Source of the DNA: Lingula anatina
Taxonomy: Eukaryota; Brachiopoda; Lingulata; Lingulida; Lingulidae
Assembly: GCF_001039355.2 (NCBI RefSeq)
Contig: NW_019775535.1
Span: 45,684 to 109,683 of the forward strand
Length of the DNA: 64,000 bases
Reading direction: 5' to 3'
The notes below the pieces were generated by a model. It was given only the letters and a program-made list of their open reading frames with translations, searched no databases and was not told the origin of the DNA. The translations under genes were made by a program, and so were the position numbers. This document shows positions 52,501-59,832 of the stretch, piece by piece. How positions within the stretch are numbered: the stretch's first letter is position 1; every line of letters begins with the position of its first letter.

Positions 52501-54324
52501 NNNNNNNNNNNNNNNNNNNNNNNNNNNNNNNNNNNNNNNNNNNNNNNNNNNNNNNNNNNNNNNNNNNNNNNNNNNNNNNNNNNNNNNNNNNNNNNNNNNN
52601 NNNNNNNNNNNNNNNNNNNNNNNNNNNNNNNNNNNNNNNNNNNNNNNNNNNNNNNNNNNNNNNNNNNNNNNNNNNNNNNNNNNNNNNNNNNNNNNNNNNN
52701 NNNNNNNNNNNNNNNNNNNNNNNNNNNNNNNNNNNNNNNNNNNNNNNNNNNNNNNNNNNNNNNNNNNNNNNNNNNNNNNNNNNNNNNNNNNNNNNNNNNN
52801 NNNNNNNNNNNNNNNNNNNNNNNNNNNNNNNNNNNNNNNNNNNNNNNNNNNNNNNNNNNNNNNNNNNNNNNNNNNNNNNNNNNNNNNNNNNNNNNNNNNN
52901 NNNNNNNNNNNNNNNNNNNNNNNNNNNNNNNNNNNNNNNNNNNNNNNNNNNNNNNCCATCCATCAATAGTGATTGACAGCTGTAATCAATCAGCCATGAC
53001 CTCTGCCGCGCTTTAACAAAAACTCCCACTAACAACGCATCTGCTGAAATCACTAAATAATCCACTTCACTGTCTTCAGTCTACTGATCTATAAATAGAA
53101 CACGCTCAACGCCGGCTCTTCTGCTCGGCTAAACTTCCCATAATCCTCTGTTACCAATCAAATCGATGTGATCAATAAAATGTAGGTCATGCTGTATCAT
53201 TAAATCATCGATGAGGTCTCCAGGTAACCCCACTAATGTCTAGTGAATCGTAATCTGACAAGTTGCTTCGCGCAGGTGTCTCGCGCTGCTGCTAGGTAAT
53301 ACAATATGATGACCTCATTAACATAATGCTATCCTGTAAAGATTTGTGTATTTTTATTTCCTAGTCAAAATGTTATGAATTACTTACAAGTATTCCTGAA
53401 AATCCATACAAAATTACCACAGTCTGTCTGAGCACTATATACGTCTTTCTAGATATCGTCTTTGCTCTAAGCCGGTGAACCAAAAACACAGCCGTGATAA
53501 TATTGCATGAAAAGTAATTTTCATCGGAAAAATGTTTTCCTTGTTATCCAGTGAGAAATGCTCAGAATTAGAATCTTGTCACGACAAAACAACATTAAAG
53601 CAATATTTGCAAAAAAATATATACGCGCAATGCGCTGTGCAATTTCGACCCCTTGTCTAGGTAAACTCCACAGGCAACATGGCGGCTCATTAATCGGTCG
53701 CATTATTGATAGCTTCTGACATATGTGCTTTCTTTCCACCAACCAAACACTGATCTAAATCATAAGATTCCACTAATGTTCGATTTTTGTGATGCCCTAC
53801 AGTTTTTATCAGGAGTGAACTCCGCTTACGGTCTAGTTTTCCATATAAAAACACGGATGAATTCAGACACCTAGAAAATATGCAAGGAAAAATACTAAAA
53901 TGGCGTCGCTCCCGGTCAGGCTATTTAACAGCATAAGGGTACACACATACTATCGTCTAGCCGCCATTTGCACGACTGACAAAGGATGTGATCATTTTTA
54001 TTCACAATTTCTGAAGGCCCCCACCCCTTCCCACGTGAGGGATACCCCCTACAAACATAGTCCACAAACTGCTTTAGTTTGTTTTCAAAACGATTTTCAT
54101 TAAATACTGGCTGTAGAAGGAGACTTGATGGACGAAATTATGCAGTTTTTATAACTTACCAATATATTACGAGTAAGTTCGGTGTATGAGAACTCCGGGC
54201 AGGTCTTTGAAGTGCTTTTCGTGAGGGTCAAGTTAAATCGAAGCGTTGGGATTTCCTTCTTTTCCTTATTTTTCGACTGAACTGGGCCTACAGCAGTCAG
54301 CTGGATCCTCTTCGCTTCTGCCAT
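38561..54324 (-). CDS. UBN1: Ubinuclein, histone H3.3 chaperone subunit of the HIRA complex (15 exons, about 1283 aa)
   Basis: Nuclear partner of HIRA in replication-independent H3.3 deposition. Exons, 5' to 3' on the minus strand: 54324-54160, 49802-49689, 48510-48406, 48271-48125, 47733-47680, 47522-47416, 47165-46832, 46466-46399, 45978-45809, 45376-45307, 45042-44857, 41923-41780, 41156-41106, 40867-38931, 38760-38561. All junctions are GT-AG and in phase; total 3852 bases with stop. Domains: HIRA-binding motif ([18 protein letters not shown], about 28-45), Hpc2-related domain ([21 protein letters not shown] then [14 protein letters not shown], about 107-155), ubinuclein middle domain ([20 protein letters not shown], about 380) and the block [20 protein letters not shown] to [10 protein letters not shown] (about 492-556). 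A long Ser/Thr/Gln-rich tail follows. Length falls between human UBN1 (1134) and UBN2 (1347); one invertebrate gene probably represents both. Exon 1 has a second copy at 52045-51881. Confidence 0.95.
38931..40867 (-). CDS. UBN1: Ubinuclein exon 14 (large low-complexity tail)
   Basis: A single 1937-base exon encoding about 645 residues. It starts after acceptor acctcag at 40868 with QKPKKTM and ends at donor CCAG|gtatgt. The first two thirds are Ser/Thr/Val-rich. A Gln-rich segment (about 39310-39640) alternates Q runs with Lys, Leu and His and is likely to vary in length. The last part is Leu/Gly/Pro-rich ([20 protein letters not shown]). The C-terminal half of vertebrate ubinucleins is similarly disordered. 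Confidence 0.93.
41106..41923 (-). CDS. UBN1: Ubinuclein exons 12 and 13
   Basis: Exon 12 (41923-41780) encodes [15 protein letters not shown] and [20 protein letters not shown], the most conserved ubinuclein block after the HRD. Exon 13 (41156-41106) gives [16 protein letters not shown], matching TLFKESRRGHGHLTSI of human UBN1. Both are phase 2 at each junction. Confidence 0.93.
41982..42154. mobile_element. MITE-like element with CTGGGGTAGC ends, in a ubinuclein intron
   Basis: The ends ctggggtagcgctagca and the inverse of tgttagtgctaccccag match over about 15 bases, and TTAGCCAAAT recurs inverted further inside. It is 173 bp, with no open frame and A+T-rich inner sequence. Possible imperfect target duplication CAGATT/CAGAAT. 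Confidence 0.6.
43074..43145 (-). tRNA. trnW-CCA: tRNA-Trp (anticodon CCA)
   Basis: 72 bases reading GACTCTG at the 5' end and CAGGGTC-A at the 3' end. The acceptor stem pairs over seven positions with one T-G wobble. The A-box region TGGCGCAACGG, anticodon loop CTCCAGA and B-box region GTTCAAATC are intact; no intron and no encoded CCA. A TTTTT terminator follows about 5 bases after the 3' end. It lies inside the ubinuclein intron between exons 11 and 12 on the same strand. The body is nearly the same as the human tRNA-Trp. Confidence 0.95.
43489..43526. repeat. Poly(A) tract of 38
   Basis: A homopolymer in a ubinuclein intron; an ambiguous base follows at 43573. Confidence 0.95.
44857..46466 (-). 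CDS. UBN1: Ubinuclein exons 8 to 11 (middle domain)
   Basis: Exons 46466-46399, 45978-45809, 45376-45307 and 45042-44857. They encode [34 protein letters not shown], the [13 protein letters not shown] segment, an acidic Ser/Glu stretch and [17 protein letters not shown]. Each matches the ubinuclein middle domain in order. The phase-1 and phase-2 junctions are all consistent. Confidence 0.94.
46832..47733 (-). CDS. UBN1: Ubinuclein exons 5 to 7 (basic and acidic linker)
   Basis: Exon 5 (47733-47680) encodes an acidic-to-basic linker. Exon 6 (47522-47416) in its true frame reads [20 protein letters not shown], matching KKKKKYSGALSVKEMLKKF of UBN1; a different frame across it is also open and misleading. 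Exon 7 (47165-46832) starts with one base that completes a Gly codon and encodes VAPSVADLL and a Ser/Glu-rich linker ending ENKIELIKK. Confidence 0.9.
47891..48050. repeat. Two-copy tandem repeat, unit about 80 bp
   Basis: Both copies contain CAAACTGTAGTAGA.AAGACAATACTTCCACAAAAC-type sequence and then AAGTATATA and TTAACATATA. Lies in the ubinuclein intron between exons 4 and 5. Confidence 0.85.
48125..49802 (-). CDS. UBN1: Ubinuclein exons 2 to 4 (Hpc2-related domain)
   Basis: Exon 2 (49802-49689) ends [10 protein letters not shown]. Exon 3 (48510-48406) encodes [20 protein letters not shown]. Exon 4 (48271-48125) encodes [20 protein letters not shown] then a Lys-rich segment. This is the Hpc2-related domain; in human UBN1 it discriminates H3.3 from H3.1. 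Confidence 0.95.
48735..49240. repeat. Diverged tandem duplication in a ubinuclein intron
   Basis: 48735-48935 and 49041-49240 align along their length. Shared landmarks are TGTAAGTTT, GATACAAT, AGCATAATCA.CACCAATTTTTAAT and GTCTT.A.G.CCATGAA.TTC, at roughly 70% identity by eye. The two are separated by about 105 bases. Confidence 0.7.
50677..52258 (-). repeat. Promoter and exon 1 of ubinuclein, extra copy (copy A)
   Basis: Identical to 52956-54537 at an offset of 2279 except for one base noticed (51844 c versus 54123 a, intronic). It includes a full exon 1 at 52045-51881 with its donor, TATA, NRF1-like and YY1-like sites. The copy runs straight into the N gap. Confidence 0.95.
52259..52955. 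other. Assembly gap (697 N)
   Basis: All bases are N. Flanked on both sides by the same 1.6 kb sequence. Confidence 0.99.
54160..54324 (-). CDS. UBN1: Ubinuclein exon 1 (HIRA-binding motif)
   Basis: 55 codons from ATG at 54324 to donor TTG|gtaagt. It contains [20 protein letters not shown], corresponding to the conserved N-terminal motif by which UBN1 contacts the HIRA WD-repeat domain. An identical copy is at 52045-51881. Confidence 0.93.
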
Positions 54325-54407
54325 GGTGCTTTCATTTGCAATCTAGTCATATCTTTTCCGAAAACTGAGATGATTGGATCTCCTATATTAATTTCTCGTA
54401 CAATTCT

Positions 54408-54459
54408 GCCGCCATTTTGTGCCTGTCTAGGGACAATGCGCACGCGCGACCTATTTATA
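54408..54459 (-). promoter_or_regulatory. Ubinuclein core promoter: TATA, NRF1-like and YY1-like motifs
   Basis: On the minus strand: TATAAATA (54459-54452), a GC-alternating NRF1-like site (54449-54437) and AAAATGGCGGC (54418-54408), a YY1-type element common just downstream of housekeeping start sites. The order and the 84-base distance to ATG are typical. Transcription probably starts near 54425. The same motifs recur in copy A, 2279 bases lower. Confidence 0.55.
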
Positions 54460-54667
54460 GCAACTCGTGCAAAGGAATGTAAATAAAGCCACGCGGTTAC
54501 AGAGCGAACCATATATTCATAATTTCTTTTGTTATTTTTTTCGCTATCTTTATTTCAAATAACAGACATATAAAAAGTATACAACCGATAAAGACAGAAA
54601 TATGATTAAGCAGTTTGTCATTTCATTATGAACTCTTGTTTTAAATTCAACGGCGTTTCAAGACATG

Positions 54668-54702
54668 TACACTGTACATGTACCCAGTACATGTACAGTG
54701 TA
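54668..54702. repeat. Perfect 16-bp inverted repeat, 3-base loop
   Basis: TACACTGTACATGTAC, then cca, then its exact inverse complement. Each arm also contains the 10-base palindrome GTACATGTAC. Located about 210 bases upstream of the ubinuclein TATA motif. Confidence 0.95.
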
Positions 54703-54986
54703 GAATTTAATAGATTCGGGGACAACACAACATTATTGTAGATCCAACTCCGTGTAAGGAACGACAAAATCAACGCAAAAACATAAATGATAATTATTTT
54801 GAATTTGATATATGTATTAAGGCTAGATAGGTTCAAGTTTTGCTGTGTCATAGCCAGTCATTTGTTCAACTACAAACAAAACTTGGATGACAAAGGACGC
54901 CAGTTATGACAGAGAAAATCATAGATGTATCCTTTCCGACAGGAAATTGGAAGAGTAATATATCCCCGCCACTTCTCCCTCCCCAA

Positions 54987-55045
<59 letters not shown>
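54987..55045. repeat. (TAA)n microsatellite
   Basis: About 19 trinucleotide copies. Confidence 0.95.
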
Positions 55046-55315
55046 CAAAGTTCTATGAGGACGAAAAACACGGCAAAATGGCTATATTAAATAAAAATTT
55101 GTGGTGATGGTGTTGATGGCAGTGGGTGGAAAACCATCTGTTCCTACAACCGGGTATCTCTTAAGTGCTCAATGTTGTCTTTGTTTAAAACCTTTAAAGC
55201 GTCCGTTATGGCTAAGAACTGTTATTGTATGATATCGATATTCTTCTTTTTATAGACTAGCGCTAGGTAAAATTCCCCATCAAAGCAAATTATCATGCAC
55301 CTATGTGTATGCCAG

Positions 55316-55316
<1 letters not shown>

Positions 55317-55353
<37 letters not shown>
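55317..55353. repeat. (TCTA)n microsatellite
   Basis: About nine tetranucleotide copies. Confidence 0.95.
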
Positions 55354-55354
<1 letters not shown>

Positions 55355-55628
55355 CATTTCAGCAGATTGGGGGTGGGGGTCTGATCCATCGCATCCAGCA
55401 TTTCCTGTCCACATATTTTTACAATAGGTTCTGATTACTTATTTGACATGTTAATCTGAGTTATTTAATGCTTTTCAAGTGAAAACTGAACCTGTTCTTT
55501 TGTCGGTGCCAAATGAATCACGCTTGATATCAGTGTGCCTTATACAAGTGTACAATATTTCATGCTATTTGTGGTCCCTATGACTACCATAATCCCAACT
55601 TCACTGCCTTTATACTGATGTAAATGTA

Positions 55629-55662
55629 TGTGTGTGTCTGCGTGCGCGCGCGCGCGTGTGTA
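55629..55662. repeat. (GT)n-(GC)n-(GT)n alternating tract
   Basis: Purine-pyrimidine alternation with a GC core and one tct interruption near its left end; potential Z-DNA. Confidence 0.85.
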
Positions 55663-56801
55663 TAATACATTAATGATTAACTCTGTATAAATCTAATGCC
55701 TCAAGTTTCTCTTTTAGGAGTCTAATTTGCTAATAAATGGACGTGTGAAGGCTGTACCAAATGGAGTCACTGGTCGATCTAAGATTTGGCTAAAAGTTGA
55801 GGCGGGACAGGGGGAAAAATTAAATAATCATAAAAATATAGTATATCTTATATTAAACAGCATACGAGTGTTTACCATAATATGCAAGACGCACAGAGGG
55901 GAGATTGTCTCACTCTATTTTTTTTCTTATTTATTTATTTTATTTTTTGGGGGGTGGATGGGGGTAGAGGTACTCCTGGACCTAAGGGAGGGGTACTTGC
56001 CCAATCTGCCCACCCTGGATCTACCTATAATACTGTAGTAGTTAACCAGAACTTCGAGGAATAAAAAAAACGTTTTATTCATTCTGTATCAGAAACACCA
56101 ATTATCCTGGCGGCTGAAAGCACATCAGCTCATGAAACTCGATAAAAAAAGAAAGGTGCTGAATCCCAAAGTCATAAATAGCCTATTCTTCTCTTTTTAA
56201 CAAGATTACATTATCTGCCTTTCAAACATGGTAATACAAATACGTTTGAGTCCTTTTTTTCCTTATATCAAGTGATTCATTGAAGAGAAGGCGCATTACA
56301 TGAAATTTGCTGTCCAAAATGTACCTTTTCTTTTTATCTTGAAAAAGAACCTTTTCATTACAAAGGTATATATTACATCAATCATTAATTAATTCTTAGG
56401 ATATATAGCAATCAACATTTCTAAGTGTTTCATCCGTATAAAGTAACATTAAAATACGTAAAACATAAGTATATGAAACATATCTACAAGCTTCTTATCA
56501 AGCACACGTCTTTCAAAAGAAGTATTCATGACAAGACCTCAATTTTGTCAACTGATTTTTTTAAAGAATTAAGAATCATCATGTAAAAATTACATTTCAG
56601 AAGAAATTAAATCGATGTTTTGAAAACTTAATTCTCACATTCACGTACACATTCTGAAAATTCTACTGGCCTAAACAAAATTTTACTGCCCGTGGGGGTA
56701 CATCTAGAACCAGTGGCTAACGTCGCAGATTGATATCATGCATGCTTATTCTGTAGCATTAGTAATCAGTGATACAAACAAAAAAGAGATAAATGTTCTT
56801 T

Positions 56802-57409
56802 TCAAGGCTCTTCAAAGGCAGATAATAAAACGTTTTCAAAGTCTCCATTTTGAACAGCTGATAAAATCTTCTCCAGCCACGTGTCAATTGCTGCCTGGCC
56901 GTGGTAAAATGGCACTCCCACCGTGTGACGTATGTACCAGTACGCCTTCTTCGTTCCTATACGAAAAAAGTCTATTTTAAGTGTGCTGAAATAACTAATA
57001 ATTTGATCCTTTAAAGATTTAAAGTCGTAAGCAGTAGTAAGCACTTCAACTTAATTTTGAATTATGATTTTTGTCAGGACTTCCTTTAACCATAATTATT
57101 CCTCATAACGGTCTTAATTTTAAAATGTTCAATTATCAAAATAAAATAAAATAAAAGCAGCCTACCTGTTCCTAGACAATCAACAGTCCCTAAATGACCA
57201 TTACACGCATCAGACATCAGTGATTTCATAGCGACACATATCTCATTTCGGATGTCTTCTTCTTTGTGACCATTTTTAGGAATTTTCTCCGCAAACTTAG
57301 CTGCAGATTCCTCTGGGTGGAACAGGAAATCATACCATTTGTTTTCTTTAAGGAACGTGGCAAGGAATTCCTTTTGGCGTTTCCCCATTTTGCGCATTGA
57401 ACTTATTAC
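56802..57409 (-). CDS. Lyase exons 3 and 4 (C-terminal region)
   Basis: Exon 3 (57409-57166) opens after ctttttag and encodes the variable helical extension KRQKEFLATFLKENKWYDFL, closing in phase 1 at ACAG|gtaggc. Exon 4 (56956-56802) continues KKAYWYIRHTVGVPFYHG and ends FEEP-stop, matching the YRFVR..LG tail of eukaryotic PALs. Confidence 0.85.
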
Positions 57410-59432
57410 CTAAAAAGATAACATTCGCTTTCAATGCAGAATAGTTCCGATTTTCTTTTTCATTTAGATTGTTTTGATATTCTGGATGTGTCTATCTTGT
57501 TATCGAACATGAATTCACATTTATGTAACTGGAGAAGCGATTTTAAATGTAACACGTTCTTTTACTTCAGTTTGTTTATATGATGATAAAAACAACTTGC
57601 CATACATTCCAGTATTTTTTCTAGCGCGACTGGGATGCTATCTTTCGCGAAATAATGTTTTTTAAACAACACGTGTTCAGTATGTGGTAAATGCTTACCT
57701 CATTACGCAGATATCTCAGGTCCAAGGCCTGACACAGTAAACACAAATGATTCGCTAGCATCATCTGTAATATCTCCAGCGCTTCTCGAGTAAGACGAGA
57801 ACTGACGAGAGCCATGGAGTTGACAGATTGATTCTGGCATTCAGCAGAGAGCACGTGGTTGGACATTGGATTGGCCAGGTGATCTAACTCTGACATGTAC
57901 GATGCCATGGCAGTATCAGCTCCTTTGAAACCAAAATCGAGATTGACGTCTGATCCGCAGAGATTTGGCGGAAGGTCGTGGTTAATGCGATGGTTGACGA
58001 TTTCTTGCAATTGTGCCAATAGAAGCTTCCCACAGACCTGCAGTGCTTGGCGAGTTTGATCTAATGTTATTGAAAGCGTTTCTCCTTGAAAATTGCCTCC
58101 ATGAGCAATGGTGTCGGTGCGGTGGTCGATGACCGGGTTGTCATTGGCACAATTCAGTTCCACGTTTATTCGTCGACAGGCCTCTTTGAGAGTCTCGATC
58201 ACCGGGCCTAGCCATTGTGGGGCCGTCCTTATGCTGTAGCGGTCTTGTTTCAAAGACCCGTACGTATCAGGTAGATGCATCTCTAACGTCGAAACGGCGA
58301 GTCGACTTCCGTCCAATATTTTTAACATGTTGTTGGAAACTTCTTTCAAACCGACGTGCTGAAGGCAAGCATGGTGGACTGGATGGAAACTTTCCATTTT
58401 ACCTTGTAGTGCTTCTACGGCCAGCCCTGTGCAAATCTGTGTTAGAAGGACAGCAATGTTGGCTTCATAAATGGTTTGAGCGGCGGTACCAGCAGCGAAG
58501 GAGGTGGCATTGATAATGGCGAGTCCTTCTTTTGGTCCCATCACCAATGGTTCTAGATTGGCTTCTTTAAGGGCAACAGGACATGGCATGATTTGACCTC
58601 TGACCATTACGTTGATATCTTCTCTTCCGATCATGGCTGCTGCTATATAACCCAAAGGCATCAAGTCACCACTGGCGCTGACAGAACCACGCAGAGGAAC
58701 GATAGGAACGATATCGTTATTAATCATGGCTACCAGTAACTGTACCACGTCTGGTCGTACTCCTGAGTAAGCCTTAGCGAGACAATTGGCCCTTGTGACC
58801 ATTACAGCGCGCACCATGTCTGGAGGAAAGTGTTCGACCCATCCCGGCATTGATGTGTTGTATCAAAGCTTTCTGCAACTTTTCTAACTCCAGAGTGCGG
58901 GTATCAGCGCTGTTTCCAAACCCTGTATTTATACCGTATATGACGAGCTTTTCCTCTGTGATTTTCCTTTTAAGATATTTAGCGTTCAACGCCATTTCAT
59001 CTACGGCCTGTTCAGAGATTTCCAACTTTATGTTTGTGCTATTACTGCATTCAACCACCTGTCCGTAACAAAATTCTCCATATTATCCAAAATGGCGATT
59101 ATTTAACAATAAAATATTTAAAGATATAATGTACACAGGGGTGTTCGTAATTTGATCCTAATACATATACTTGTATCACTTACGACTTGGAAAATAAAAG
59201 CTTTTAAGATTTTAAGCATTACAGACATTCGAAGACATTTTTTGATACAATTTACATTTTATAAGCTATTTATAGTATTTAATAAACTGCTGAAATCATA
59301 CGGTAAATAATTTACTTGTGCGAGGTTGAGGCAACTGCCGTCTATAGTAACTTTTTCAGCGTTCTTGAGCAATTTTCTCTTCTGCATTAATTCCACTGTG
59401 AGTCTGATATGAGTTGTGTCGTCCGACATCAT
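56802..59432 (-). CDS. Aromatic amino acid ammonia-lyase, PAL/TAL type (4 exons, about 624 aa, one frameshift)
   Basis: MIO-cofactor lyase predicted to convert tyrosine and/or phenylalanine to p-coumarate/cinnamate plus ammonia. Exons: 59432-59316, 59058-57699, 57409-57166, 56956-56802; all junctions are GT-AG. Visible features: catalytic Tyr in VIYGINTGFG (about residue 80); Ala-Ser-Gly of the MIO group in LRGSVSASGDLMPL (codons 58676-58668); KEGLAIINATS; QDRYSIRTAPQWLGP; NDNPVID and HGGNFQGE; FGFKGADTAMASYMSELDHLANP; SAECQNQSVNS. The last has Gln where histidine lyases have Glu (QEDHVSM), which with QDRY..PQWLGP places it with PAL/TAL. At the PAL selectivity pair Phe-Leu it has His-Ile (QHINAG). 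Exon 2 is 1360 bases, one more than a multiple of three: the frame shifts between INAG and WVEHFPP (about 58845-58855) with no intron there. The C-terminal segment from exons 3-4 resembles the eukaryotic PAL tail. Animals normally carry only histidine ammonia-lyase. Start: tandem ATGs after an in-frame TAG at 59459-59457. Tyrosine aminomutase is an alternative function. Confidence 0.85.
57699..59058 (-). CDS. Lyase exon 2 (catalytic core, frameshifted)
   Basis: Starts after acceptor acggacag with GTG GTT GAA and ends CTGCGTAATGAG|gtaagc. Bases 59058 to about 58850 are in one frame (through QHINAGM) and about 58850 to 57699 in the next. Apart from this single net +1 step the exon has no stop or gap, and both halves align to the family without missing residues beyond one or two at the join. 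Confidence 0.88.
59316..59432 (-). CDS. Lyase exon 1
   Basis: 39 codons from the first of two tandem ATGs to donor CAA|gtaaat, phase 0. VTIDGSCLNLAQ joins VVECSN in exon 2 and corresponds to the DG.SL.LAQV segment that begins the conserved part of aromatic ammonia-lyases. Confidence 0.8.
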
Positions 59433-59807
59433 TATGTTTTCAGGAGTGTCAGAGCACTATTATATACTGCTGATCCTTACTGCTGAAAAGGACAAAATGA
59501 TCATTGAGTGTGAGCGTTTGCGGGCCAGGGACATGAGAGGGAGAGAGAACAGACTTACGAGAAGTACCATTCATGGTCAACAACGGTTTTTACTAAGATC
59601 TGGCATTACTTTAAGTATCTAAAACGTATTTCATTTCTCTTCCTATCTTATTTCTCTTTCGTTAAGCACACGCGGGGTCGACTGTTACCTTTTAACAGAC
59701 TTGTTTTAGCTTCACTCACCTCAGTTTTAGCACACTCCGGATTATTTCGCTTCTGGTTCAGTCTTCTTGTTTGAATGCATTTGTGTCCTTCGTGGGCTGC
59801 GCACCTT

Positions 59808-59831
59808 CATTATATATGGTCAGTGCACGTG
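59808..59831 (-). promoter_or_regulatory. Possible lyase promoter: TATA motif and E-box
   Basis: Minus-strand TATATAATG (59816-59808) with the E-box CACGTG (59831-59826) 9 bases upstream of it. The predicted ATG is about 376 bases downstream, leaving a long untranslated leader or an unseen leader intron. Confidence 0.3.
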
Positions 59832-59832
59832 A

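Larger units (their letters stand above)
52956..54537 (-). repeat. Promoter and exon 1 of ubinuclein, copy B
   Basis: Second copy of the sequence left of the gap; it continues into unique upstream DNA after 54537. I use this copy as the gene start because only here is the upstream sequence present. Confidence 0.95.
54541..56801. other. Intergenic stretch between ubinuclein and the lyase gene
   Basis: No recognisable gene. Contains a perfect 16-bp hairpin (54668-54702) and microsatellites (TAA)n 54987-55045, (TCTA)n 55317-55353 and (GT/GC)n 55629-55662. A minus-strand AATAAA at 56079-56074 is the nearest polyadenylation-like motif I saw beyond the lyase stop. Confidence 0.5.

Noticed and set aside
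52018-53065. Open frames of 239 to 313 codons
   Set aside because: They are translations through the N gap.
56802-59432. Calling the lyase histidine ammonia-lyase, the usual animal member
   Set aside because: The residue pattern NQSVNS, QDRY..PQWLGP and the QHINAG loop fit PAL/TAL; histidine lyases have QEDHVSM and RSHS-type motifs at these positions.
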